Below, piece after piece: positions 9,157 through 16,880 of a DNA stretch of 20,548 nt (its first letter is position 1; each line of letters starts with the position of its first letter). The DNA lies in NCBI GenBank assembly GCA_001579985.1, contig LRSR01013493.1, forward strand, positions 1 through 20,548, read 5' to 3'. The position numbers and the translations under genes are program-made. The notes below the pieces were generated by a model. That model worked only from the letters and a program-made list of their open reading frames with translations, did not search any database and was not told where the DNA came from. The DNA is from Hypsibius dujardini. Lineage: Eukaryota; Tardigrada; Eutardigrada; Parachela; Hypsibiidae.

Positions 9157-11788
9157 ATGGAAGACGACGGGGCGAATTTTTCCGGGAGCACTGGCGAAAT
9201 TTTTCCCACCTTAGAGGCTAACGGAACTGCGACGGGAGAAGTACTGGCCGAAGTCTCAGACTCCCCTTTCGCAGCGGTGAGTTCCACTGACAAAGATGGA
9301 AATGCTGCCTCTTCGTGGATGGGTTGATTGATTGATCTGCACACATTTTTCGCTGAATTGATTGACTAAGATGGCAATGCTGGCCCTTCATGAATGGGTT
9401 GATTGATTGATCTGCACACATTTTTTGCTGAATTGATTGACTAAGATGGCAATGCTGGCCCTTCATGGATGGATGGGTTGATTGATTGATCTGCACACAT
9501 TTTTTGCTGAATTGATTGATTAAGATGGAAATGCTGGCCCTTCATGGATGGATGGGTTGATTGATTGATCTGCACACATTTTTTGCTAAATTGATTGACT
9601 AAGATGGCAATGCTGGCCCTTCATGAATGGGTTGATTGATTGATCTGCACACATTTTTTGCTGAATTGATTGACTTGATTTGCCAATGTGAGAAAATTGT
9701 GATGACTGATCGACCGACCGCTCCAATGTAATTGTTTTTCAAATAGATTCTCACTTCTTTTGTGTAAGCTGTTTTTCTAATGTCACATAATAACAATGAC
9801 CGTTTTGATGCTACTGCTTCGATTCGGTTATTGCGAATGTTTGGTCGTTGATACGGCGTCTATACTTTGATTGATTGGTTGATGGGCATTGTTTGGTCGT
9901 TGATACGGTGTACATACGTTGATTGATTGGTTGATGGGCTATGTGTTGTTCTGTTGTTTGTGTTATTACTGCACCCTTATGGACCCTTGCAAATGCAAAT
10001 ACGTTTTCCAGTAAGTAGAAAAAATCTGTAATTTTTAGGCACCCACTTGTTTGGTGTTGACCGACGATGTGCAGAAGATCTTCCTCAAAGGCTCCGACCT
10101 GATTGTGGGGACCAGCATGAGTGATATCCAGACCTTCTTCCAGAAAGTCATCGCCGAAGCTCAGCTGGGGTGAGTTGCTTCGTTTCGTTTCATTTTATGG
10201 TGGCAAAAATATGTTTTGTTGTTGTAGAATGGAACAAACCGCCACGAAGACCGTAATGATGGATTTCTCTCGCCGGCCCACCGGAAACGCCCGCAGCTCA
10301 GGACTTCCCAGTGCGTTTTTATCCATGCAAAGGACACTAGATTCAAAGCAGTATCATTCGCATCGGTATTTTTTTATTGTGTGGGGGATTTTTAGGTGCT
10401 TCCACCAATGCCTCTAAACCCGACCGTTATCCCATTCCCTTTACTCCACTCCGGAAGACCAAGGCCGGTGAGTGTTGCACCCTGTGTGAATAGAAGCAAA
10501 CTTTTAACTACCTGTAATACCTTTTTTAATTTTAATTTTGAATTCAAGTTAAATTAAAAATCAGCACGAAACCAAAGCGTGATTTTTTAAATTACGTTTA
10601 AAAATCATTTAATTGAACTGCCACATGTACTAGTAATTTCTATTGAAGCTTGCCAAAAATAAAATAAAAGCTTGGTTTAGGTTAAACGACAGTCTAAGAC
10701 TAAACTAAAGGGTTATCAACTGGTTTGTAATTGACTAAATAGCTACGAAGTTCGTCGGTTGATTGGTTGGTTGGTTGGTTCTTCGTTGATTGGCTGGTCG
10801 ATTGGCTGGTTGATTGGTTGGTTGGTTACTTCGTTGATTGGCTGGTTGGTTGATTGATTGGTTGATTGGTTATAGTTCCTTGTGTCAGCGATAGGCTTGC
10901 ATCGTACCTAAAATTCACGTAGTGTAGTTCCTCCCACAGCTGCGGCACGGTTAAAAAAATCCTACAATGAGGTCGAACCGGAAGTCACCCAAGAAGTGAG
11001 TTCCAAAGTTGAACATATTGACGAGTTTGTCGTATAATGATTTCACGCGGTTCTTCCTTCTAGCCCGCCACCGAAGTCGACATGGAACGGAGTGAAATCC
11101 CCCTGGACGCCATTAAAGTGTACCTCAGCGAGAAGAAATACTTCCCCGGCTGGAATCCCAACTCCAAGCGGAACCTCCGAAAGCGCTGTGACGACTTCGT
11201 CCTGGAGCATGGGCAGCTGTTTTACCGGACGAAGAAGGGCAAGAAGGTCCACTGCGTGGAGGATCGTGCGGAACGAGTCCGGCTGATCTGGCAGCAGCAT
11301 TCGTAAGCCTTGTTGTGTTTGCATTTTGTTTATTTGCTCACATGCCCAGCGAATTCCTGTACGCTTTTTAAGGATTGACCATCGTCGACGCGATCGTCTC
11401 TTCAGCACCCTCCGGGACAAGTACTACTGGAAGGGCATGCTGAATGACGTGAACCGCGTGGTAATTCGGTCCTCGATTTTCTTCTCTGGATGTTCAAGCT
11501 TTTGAGTCGGTTCTGCGATTTCAGCTGGAATCTTGTGAGTATTGTGCCAGGATCCGCGACGATAAAGGACCGCGGGAGCGTGAGCCGGAGGAGATCGAGC
11601 TCGCCAAGCTGAAGTACCAACAACGGATGGCCCGACAGGCTGAACAGTCTGCCAAGCCCAAGCGGCCGAAGAAAAGTACACCGGCAGAGGTGCTGGAGAT
11701 CTCGGTGGCCAATCATCCCGGCACGGAGGAAGAACCGACGGCGTCACAGCTGGCGAAGCAGCTTACTTTCAGCTGGGAAAAAGCATAA
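9157..11788 (+). CDS. Host protein with a retroelement-integrase-type HHCC (H2C2) zinc domain, 8 exons
   Basis: Exons 9157..9276, 10039..10169, 10228..10310, 10396..10467, 10940..10995, 11064..11302, 11373..11460 and 11525..11788 all join in phase with GT...AG sites, giving about 350 residues. The start is the ATG opening the acidic N-terminus MEDDGANFSG. Exons 6-8 encode a stretch of the kind that precedes the core of Ty3/gypsy-type integrases: FVLEHGQLFYRTKKGKK, then H233-x3-H237-x29-C267-x2-C270, with YYWKGMLNDVNRV between. This is the HHCC zinc-binding arrangement known from the integrase_H2C2 family and from the domesticated host gene GIN1. No DDE core follows; the protein ends in a charged, Lys/Arg-rich tail. 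Many introns and an intact frame indicate a host gene. Function is unknown; nucleic-acid or protein binding is an inference. Confidence 0.82.
9293..9675. repeat. Five-copy minisatellite, unit 75-79 bp
   Basis: Units start at 9293, 9368, 9443, 9522 and 9601, each beginning AAGATGG and containing GGGTTGATTGATTGATC, TGCACACATTTTT and GCTGAATTGATTGA. The units of 79 bases carry one extra GGAT. The first unit starts 16 bases after the donor of exon 1. Confidence 0.92.
9839..9942. repeat. Tandem duplication, unit 52 bp
   Basis: Two adjacent copies start at 9839 and 9891 with GTTTGGTCGTTGATACGG and share TTGATTGATTGGTTGATGGG. Confidence 0.88.
10468..10939 (+). other. A+T-rich intron of the H2C2 gene with GATTGGTTG repeats
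   Basis: A 472-base intron. The first half is rich in AATTTAA/TTTTAAT runs that could pair with one another. The stretch 10756-10872 consists of GATTGGTTG and GATTGGCTGG units. No gene is seen within it. Confidence 0.75.
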
Positions 11789-12492
11789 CACATTTCAAAT
11801 TCGTCTTCATTTCATTTCATTTCATTTCCTCTTCGTCTATTAATGCGGTCTCTCTCTTATTAAGATCGAATTTTCAGCCCCTATTGTGGCTAGAGATGCA
11901 CTTACATGCCTTCGATGCACTTAATTCTTTTATGCGGGCTTCTTTTGCCCGCTAAAAAGGGACGAAATTCTTTCTCGTACCCTCATGAAATTTACATTTC
12001 TTTTCCTCGTGGAACTTGCGCACCTCTCCGGGGAAAGCTCCGCGTTTTTTCGAAACACATAATTCGCTGCTTGACTTTGTGCCCTCGACTCTTAGTTTGC
12101 TCTGACATATCTCAGCGAATTTGAACGTGCGTGAATAAAGTGAGCCCTGAACAGGCTTTGCGTGGTGGTGTGCTCCCGATAGGCGACGTGTGGTTGCACA
12201 TGTATCGATCCCGGAAGCGCCGCACAGGATGAAGCTGTAATGTGTTGGGCACTGGAAGAGTGCAACCGCGCTGTGTGTCTGGGAGTGTACTGTGCGGCTG
12301 TGTCTGTCTGGGAGTGTACTGTGCGTCTGTGTCTGTCTGGGAATGTACTGTGTGTCTGGGTCTGTGAGTGTGTAGCTCTACTTGTACATGTAAATGCCCC
12401 CACTCGTTGATTCCTCACACACGAGGGACAGTTTTATTCCCCGTTCAATGGCATTCCTCATGTAACAGCTGTTTTCGGTGGTGGCGGAAAAA
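11789..12492 (+). other. 3' UTR of H2C2 gene and 5' region of the ARFGEF3-like gene
   Basis: A TTTCA pentamer run lies at 11806-11829. An AATAAA polyadenylation signal candidate at 12134-12139 is 346 bases past the stop codon. A small minisatellite follows at 12270-12372. The promoter and 5' UTR of the next gene must lie in the remaining bases; no core element is obvious. Confidence 0.55.
12270..12372. repeat. Minisatellite, unit about 29 bp, 3-4 copies
   Basis: Units containing TCTGGGAGTGTACTGTG start at 12278, 12307 and 12336 (third copy with one A for G), embedded in TGTGTCTG-rich sequence upstream of the ARFGEF3-like start codon. Confidence 0.82.
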
Positions 12493-13468
12493 ATGCCTCA
12501 AAAAATGGAGGTTTTCGAGGAGTTCCTTCAGAAAGTGGCCAAGGAGGTCAGCAGTAAAGGCACGCCTGCGGAGAGCCATGCTGCCGCAAAACTTTGCCCG
12601 GATATCCTTGGTGAGAATTGGTTAAAATTTTATTCGTGTCCCTTGTTAAGCAAAGTTTTAAACTCCATTTCGTTGACAGGTCAACTAATGCAACGGAAGA
12701 ACGCCTTTTCCGGGGAAGTGGACCTGACGTTCATACAGAAGATCTTCCAGCTGTTGCGGATTTGTTTCTACTCCGATCAGACACGTCTGCAGCTGCTGGG
12801 ACTGACTTTCATGCAGGTCAGAGTTGCGACTGAAAAGCGAATGAGTTTTTCAGGGGAACTTTTTTGTGCGTGACTGTGATCGTTTGGTTCGGACAGAAAT
12901 GTCTGGAGGATGAACGGTTCAATCCGAAGAACTTCACCGGTGACGCGAGGAAGGCCTTCCCGACCATGTTCGTGGACGCGCTGTCGGAGCTGTGTCTGGA
13001 AGGGACCGATGAGATTGCGGTGGAAATATTACGGGTGAGTTAACTGATGAGTCGGTCGAGGGCGAATTAGTTGTCTCTTATAAGGATTCCTCGTTATTTT
13101 TAGGTGTGTCTGAATTTCACATGTCAACCGCTGTGGATGCAGGACCCATATGCTGTGATGAAGATTGTGACGGTGAGCTGAAAGTTGTGCCACCGATAGC
13201 TATTGGATTAATGCAAAAACGATGGGGTTTTTCAGTTCTGCATGCATTGCTCGGGACTGCGAAGGTGCCAGAACGTGAAAATCGCGGCATCTGCCACAAA
13301 CGTCCAGGCGGTCACATCATTCTGCACGGCGGTCTTGAATGAAAGTAGGTTACTTGGGGCTTAATAAAAAATGGACTGGCTGTACGATCGCATAGACAGC
13401 CTAGTAAACATACCTCAGATAGATTGACAAGACCATAAACAGACAATCAGGCAGATAGACAGACAGAC

Positions 13469-13519
<51 letters not shown>

Positions 13520-14540
13520 GGCGGACAGACAGATATCGATACAGAGCAATAGACCGAAGTCACTTAGAAAGAAGGCGAAAACTAACAGGCAAACAGATAG
13601 TCAGACAACAGTTCGACCAATAGCCCATTTTCATTCGCTTCAGGAAAACTGAACTTGTTAATTCATTGATTCATGCTTGTTGCTTTAGGTGTCACATCGG
13701 ATTCGGTACTCCCGTCTGACTTCCAGATAGTATTAACCTTTGTTGGGGATAATTTGGAAAATCTTCAAAAGTAAATCACCTTCCCGTAATATGTTTTCTA
13801 CATCACTTTGTCAAAAGGCCCCTTAAGCAATTTATTTTCTCAGCTTTTCGGAAGACCCAAAGGGTATTGAAGTCCTCAGAACCACATTGCTTTCTATCTA
13901 TACCATCCTACAGAACACATCGAAAACAGTGCAACATCATCCGCAGTTTCAGGAATATGTCTGGTGAGTTCGTGTTGACATTACTCGTACTTATCTCTTG
14001 GCTTTGTCATCAAATTTATTTTCATTTGTGCTTTCAGGAGAAAAATTACCCCAGCCCTGTGCCACTGGCTGGGAAAGCCGGCGGAAATGTACATGCAAAC
14101 GGTGGCGCGACAGGTCCAGGCCGCTGCCGGACTCGTATCCATTGCTGACATGGACATGATTGAGATCAAATTAATTTCGCAGTGCGTGAATCTAGTACCG
14201 CACAAGTCTCTTTACATCGCTCACATTTTGGTGTTTTCTAATAATGATAGCTGTCGGTGTATGCAGGATTTTTCTGGATCTCGCCAAAACGTATGCTCGC
14301 ACCGACTCCATGCGGTGCGTTCTAGGATCGCTACTTCAGCGAATGATGTCGGTAGCCTCCGTCCGGCAGCGACTTTATACTCTCAATAGTTTAGCGGAGG
14401 TAAACTAGATCTTATTGAAATTTGGGAATTATTGCATCGACTATCTGCATGTTGCAGTTGCTCAACTCACCAGAATTTCTGAGTGATTTGGAAGGACCAA
14501 ACAGTCAGGGAAACCTTCCGGATACTTGCCTTGTCGCAAT
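12493..14540 (+). CDS. ARFGEF3: 5' part of an ARFGEF3 (BIG3)-type protein, ten exons, continues beyond the window
   Basis: Exons 12493..12610, 12680..12816, 12897..13034, 13104..13172, 13236..13344, 13689..13770, 13844..13963, 14038..14181, 14267..14399 and 14458..14540 all join in phase, giving 377 codons. The last exon ends two bases into a codon at GTGAGT. The alpha-helical sequence matches, as I recall it, the N-terminal DCB-type region of BIG3: VFEEFLQKVAKEVSS at the start, KCLEDERF, YVWRKITPALCHWLGKP, DSMRCVLGSLLQR, and LLNSPEFLSDLEGP. ARFGEF3 belongs to the BIG/Sec7 family but is considered to have a degenerate Sec7 region. The Sec7 region itself would be downstream. A second in-frame ATG at 12505 is an alternative start. 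Membership in the large ARF-GEF group is firmer than the exact paralogue. Confidence 0.72.
13345..13688 (+). repeat. Intron with (CAGA)n microsatellite
   Basis: A 344-base intron of the ARFGEF3-like gene. An uninterrupted or nearly uninterrupted AGAC tetranucleotide array occupies about 13455-13520, with looser CAGA units on both sides. Confidence 0.85.
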
Positions 14541-14582
14541 GTGAGTTCCATCTTAAACAGTGATTATCTTGTCATCCGTCTG

Positions 14583-14648
14583 TATGTCTGCCTGCCTGTC
14601 TGTCTGTCTGTCTGTCTATCTGTCTGTCTGTCTGTCTGTCTGTCTGTC
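14583..14648. repeat. (TCTG)n microsatellite next to the Polinton-like element
   Basis: A TCTG tetranucleotide run in the ARFGEF3-like intron that stops at 14648. The sequence then changes abruptly to AGTAGTGGTAATACGAGAG and to A+T-rich composition. Confidence 0.9.
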
Positions 14649-14849
14649 AGTAGTGGTAATACGAGAGTTCTGGCACAATTTCTGGCACAATTTTATTTCC
14701 AACAAAAATAATATTTTTTATGTAATTCTTACTATTTTAAAAATTAGCTATTTTAGGGTCAAAACCTATCTAAATTAGTATAAACTAGCCTATTTTCATT
14801 AACCATTTTTTTCAAAATTGCTCAAAACCCCTTTTTCGCGTTTTCGCGT

Positions 14850-14875
14850 TTTCGTCTGTGAGCTCACAGACGAAA
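14850..14875. terminator. Perfect 26-bp palindrome downstream of the minor-capsid-like gene
   Basis: TTTCGTCTGTGAG is followed directly by its exact inverse complement, centred on GAGCTC, with no loop. It lies about 104 bases past the stop of the - strand gene at 14979. It could act as a 3'-end hairpin or be part of the terminal repeat; position alone does not decide. Confidence 0.5.
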
Positions 14876-14978
14876 CACCTCATTTTGACCATATATTGGA
14901 AAAAGTAAAAAAACAAAAAAAAGTTGTGGTCTGAACTGGTGGTGTGCTGTGCGTTGGAGAGAGTGTATGTGTGTTGTA

Positions 14979-15746
14979 TTAAACAGCCCGCATAGAGAAC
15001 CACAATTCAAAGTTTACATCATTCTCTAACAGATTACTTCGGTCGAATTCCAATAGCTGTCCTGTGTTGTAAAATAGCTTCAGAGTACCAGTAAACTGAC
15101 TATGTGGTGACACATCAACTCCCACAAAGTCATTACTTGAGATAATTATGTAATCACTATCATCTTTACCATCCATGAGTACCAGTAACCCTACTATATT
15201 TGAAATATTAGTGTTATTGGAGGTGATGTGCCTCACCATTCCACTGTTTACAATATTAGGTAGAGTAACGTATACTAACTCTTTTCTTCCTGACTTACTC
15301 CAAAATGTTTTAGCAATGTAAGTGCCGGCTTCATATATTTTTTTCTCGAACCCCGTGTGTAAGATCGGACTATCGTCTCTGAATTCTATTTTGTAATTTG
15401 TCAGAACCTTTAGCTGAAGAAATCGTTTATCCTCATTGTAAACACTAAACTGTCCACTTCCTACTATTGCTTTATTAAGAGCTACAAGTAGTGATTCTAT
15501 ATTTCGATAGTTATCAGTCTTTACTTCTCTGTTAGTAATGTTAGCACCATGATGGATAATAATTTTATTCTCAGAAGAAAGCAGTGTATTGTGATTGCAT
15601 CTCATATATCCATTATTAATATCACACACATACTTTTTATTGTCAGAAAACTTCCAGCAAACTTGTGTGTCTAAAAGCTCCCCCACCCCTTTGTCTGAAG
15701 TAGAGGCAAACCCAAACTTGAAGTTGTCCACGACATAGCTCGCCAT
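14979..15746 (-). CDS. Beta-rich protein, candidate minor capsid (penton-type) protein of the element
   Basis: A 255-residue intact ORF with no signal peptide or membrane segment. The sequence looks like an alternation of short beta strands and loops, with a central part containing LLVALNKAI, an ILHTGFEKKIYEAGTY stretch and ELVYVTLPNIV, and a C-terminus ending FELWFSMRAV. That pattern resembles a group of Polinton structural proteins I know in outline, and the length suits a single jelly-roll minor capsid protein. I cannot prove the fold from sequence. It is read away from the pX-like gene, with only 37 bases between the two start codons, so they probably share a promoter. It could alternatively be another virion or attachment protein. 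Confidence 0.4.
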   Translation of the reverse strand: MASYVVDNFKFGFASTSDKGVGELLDTQVCWKFSDNKKYVCDINNGYMRCNHNTLLSSENKIIIHHGANITNREVKTDNYRNIESLLVALNKAIVGSGQFSVYNEDKRFLQLKVLTNYKIEFRDDSPILHTGFEKKIYEAGTYIAKTFWSKSGRKELVYVTLPNIVNSGMVRHITSNNTNISNIVGLLVLMDGKDDSDYIIISSNDFVGVDVSPHSQFTGTLKLFYNTGQLLEFDRSNLLENDVNFELWFSMRAV

Positions 15747-15783
15747 TTTTTATTTACCCTCCTATATAGCTATAAAAAAAATC
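15747..15783. promoter_or_regulatory. 37-bp bidirectional promoter with palindromic TATA
   Basis: The space between two divergent ATGs contains TATAGCTATA (15765-15774), a perfect palindrome that extends to TATAAAAAAA on the + side. Either strand presents a TATA-like element close to its own start codon, so 5' leaders would be very short if this is the true promoter. Confidence 0.5.
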
Positions 15784-16392
15784 ATGAACACTTTCATCGT
15801 AACAGATAAGAACGGGGAAAAGTATGAGGTGACTAGTACTTCTTATACCTCTGCAGCAAAAACTGTTGCAAAAGAAATACTTGATGACGAACAGCAGATG
15901 ACTTTCGAAGTTACAGGTAAAAAGTTTACAAAGGTGATAGATATAAAAAAGAAGTCGGAAAAGTTGTATATTCAGAAGGGAGCAGGATGGAATCAGACTA
16001 TTAAAACACAAGCAGGTAGTGGTGCTCTTCGTTCAAGCAATAAAAAAGCTACTAAAATCAATGCTACTAATACAAAAAAATCTTCATCAGTTAGGTATAG
16101 TGGTAATACAAAAACTCTTAAGGGTAAGAATCATAAGGAAGCATTTCATCACAAATTAGGCAATGGATTTGTGCCAGAAGATTTCCAGCTACCCGAGAAT
16201 CCTTTACAACCAATCAAAATAAATAAAATACCTCATCAATATTATTTAATCCCTGATAAACAAACAGGAGGATTTTTACCATTTCTTGCTGCTTTGATTC
16301 CGGCTGGAATAGCTGCGGCTAAAGCAGCGGCTCTTGGTGGGGCTACTGCTCTTGGTGGATATGCAGTCAATAAGATGGTTAGAAATAAGTAG
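15784..16392 (+). CDS. pX-like virion protein with hydrophobic C-terminal segment
   Basis: 202 residues. Residues 1-65 are a small mixed domain, and 70-115 are rich in Lys, Ser, Thr and Asn. A proline-containing link follows (PEDFQLPENPLQP, 131-143), then a Gly/Ala-rich hydrophobic stretch starting TGGFLPFLAALIPAG (161-175) and running to about 192, and a basic end, MVRNK. A basic body with a GGFLP-type membrane-active C-terminus is the hallmark of adenoviral pX/Mu precursors and the corresponding adintovirus proteins, which associate with packaged DNA and may help membrane penetration. It is the first of three + strand genes in a row and shares a short divergent promoter with the - strand gene to its left. 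No adenain-type cleavage site was established. Confidence 0.6.
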   Translation: MNTFIVTDKNGEKYEVTSTSYTSAAKTVAKEILDDEQQMTFEVTGKKFTKVIDIKKKSEKLYIQKGAGWNQTIKTQAGSGALRSSNKKATKINATNTKKSSSVRYSGNTKTLKGKNHKEAFHHKLGNGFVPEDFQLPENPLQPIKINKIPHQYYLIPDKQTGGFLPFLAALIPAGIAAAKAAALGGATALGGYAVNKMVRNK

Positions 16393-16422
16393 CTTCTTAA
16401 AAGAACATTTTTTTTGCTTCCT

Positions 16423-16434
16423 TATAGTGTAAAC
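16423..16434 (+). promoter_or_regulatory. TATA-like late promoter element upstream of the PSAP-motif gene
   Basis: TATAGTGTAAAC ends 15 bases before the ATG at 16450. It is a weaker match to the TATA(A/G)xTATAAAA motif ahead of the two neighbouring + strand genes. Confidence 0.35.
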
Positions 16435-16449
16435 ACAACTTACGGTAAA

Positions 16450-16857
16450 ATGGAGTCATCATCATTTTCGAGGCTTTATCCTGAGATAAGCGACTTTAAC
16501 GATATTCTTGAACAGTTCCGAATTTTCGTTAGAGATTTGAAAGAAGTGAAAAAAGAGGATAAGGAAACAATCGATGTCAAGCTTAAGAGATGCCGTCTCA
16601 CGACTGAGAAACTTGCTATGTCGCCTATTAATCGTTTTGAGTATTTGAATCAAACATGCAACATCATTGAAAACCTTTTTGCTGCTATTAAAAAACCGAA
16701 ACGATTGAAAAATATTGATCTAATATTGATTGGTATATTTCAGAAATACTGCAAGATGCTGAACGAGAAAATATATCTTATTGCAAATGATACGAAACCT
16801 ATCACCCAACCTTCTGCTCCGATTGAAAGTAGTCCAAGTATTTACCCAGAGATTTAA
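16450..16857 (+). CDS. Small protein with PSAP and YPEI late-domain-like motifs
   Basis: 135 residues from the first ATG (16450). An in-frame TTG at 16414 would add 12 residues but lies upstream of the TATA-like element. The body (15-115) is predicted alpha-helical and charged. YPEI occurs twice, at residues 10-13 and at the very C-terminus (132-135). A PSAP tetrapeptide sits at 121-124 in a Pro/Ser-rich tail. PSAP and YPxL-type motifs are the known docking sites for TSG101 and ALIX of the ESCRT machinery. The gene lies between the pX-like and fiber-like genes, which suggests a virion or assembly role. I do not recognise the family. Confidence 0.55.
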   Translation: MESSSFSRLYPEISDFNDILEQFRIFVRDLKEVKKEDKETIDVKLKRCRLTTEKLAMSPINRFEYLNQTCNIIENLFAAIKKPKRLKNIDLILIGIFQKYCKMLNEKIYLIANDTKPITQPSAPIESSPSIYPEI

Positions 16858-16860
16858 ATT

Positions 16861-16875
16861 TATAAGTATAAAAAG
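16861..16875 (+). promoter_or_regulatory. TATA-like late promoter element upstream of the fiber-like gene
   Basis: TATAAGTATAAAAAG lies 5 bases before the ATG at 16881 and just after the preceding stop. It matches TATAGCTATAAAAAAA ahead of the pX-like gene base for base over most of its length. Confidence 0.5.
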
Positions 16876-16880
16876 CAAAA

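Larger units (their letters stand above)
9277..10038 (+). other. First intron of the H2C2 gene
   Basis: A 762-base intron from GTGAGT to TTTTTAG. It carries a five-copy minisatellite and a shorter tandem duplication, annotated separately. Short ORFs in it read repeat-derived sequence. Confidence 0.8.
14541..14981. other. Host intron start and presumed terminal region of the element
   Basis: No gene here. The host intron runs to about 14648. The element side has a short direct repeat TTCTGGCACAATTT (14670-14697), an A+T-rich stretch, CGCGTTTT repeats (14836-14850) and a perfect palindrome. If 14649 is the true end, this is the terminal inverted repeat region. Confidence 0.45.

Noticed and set aside
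9293-9675. CRISPR-like array
   Set aside because: Whole 75-79 bp units repeat head to tail with no unique spacers, in an animal intron; it is a minisatellite.
9218-9796. - strand ORFs with repeated SINQSIHE-like peptides
   Set aside because: They follow the minisatellite unit and lie in an intron.
10039-11788. H2C2 gene as a live retrotransposon fragment
   Set aside because: Eight exons with consistent phases, an acidic N-terminus and a polyadenylation signal candidate indicate a host gene; no gag, RT or LTR is nearby.
14526-14778. ORFs reading repeated CLSVCLSV
   Set aside because: They are translations of the TCTG microsatellite.
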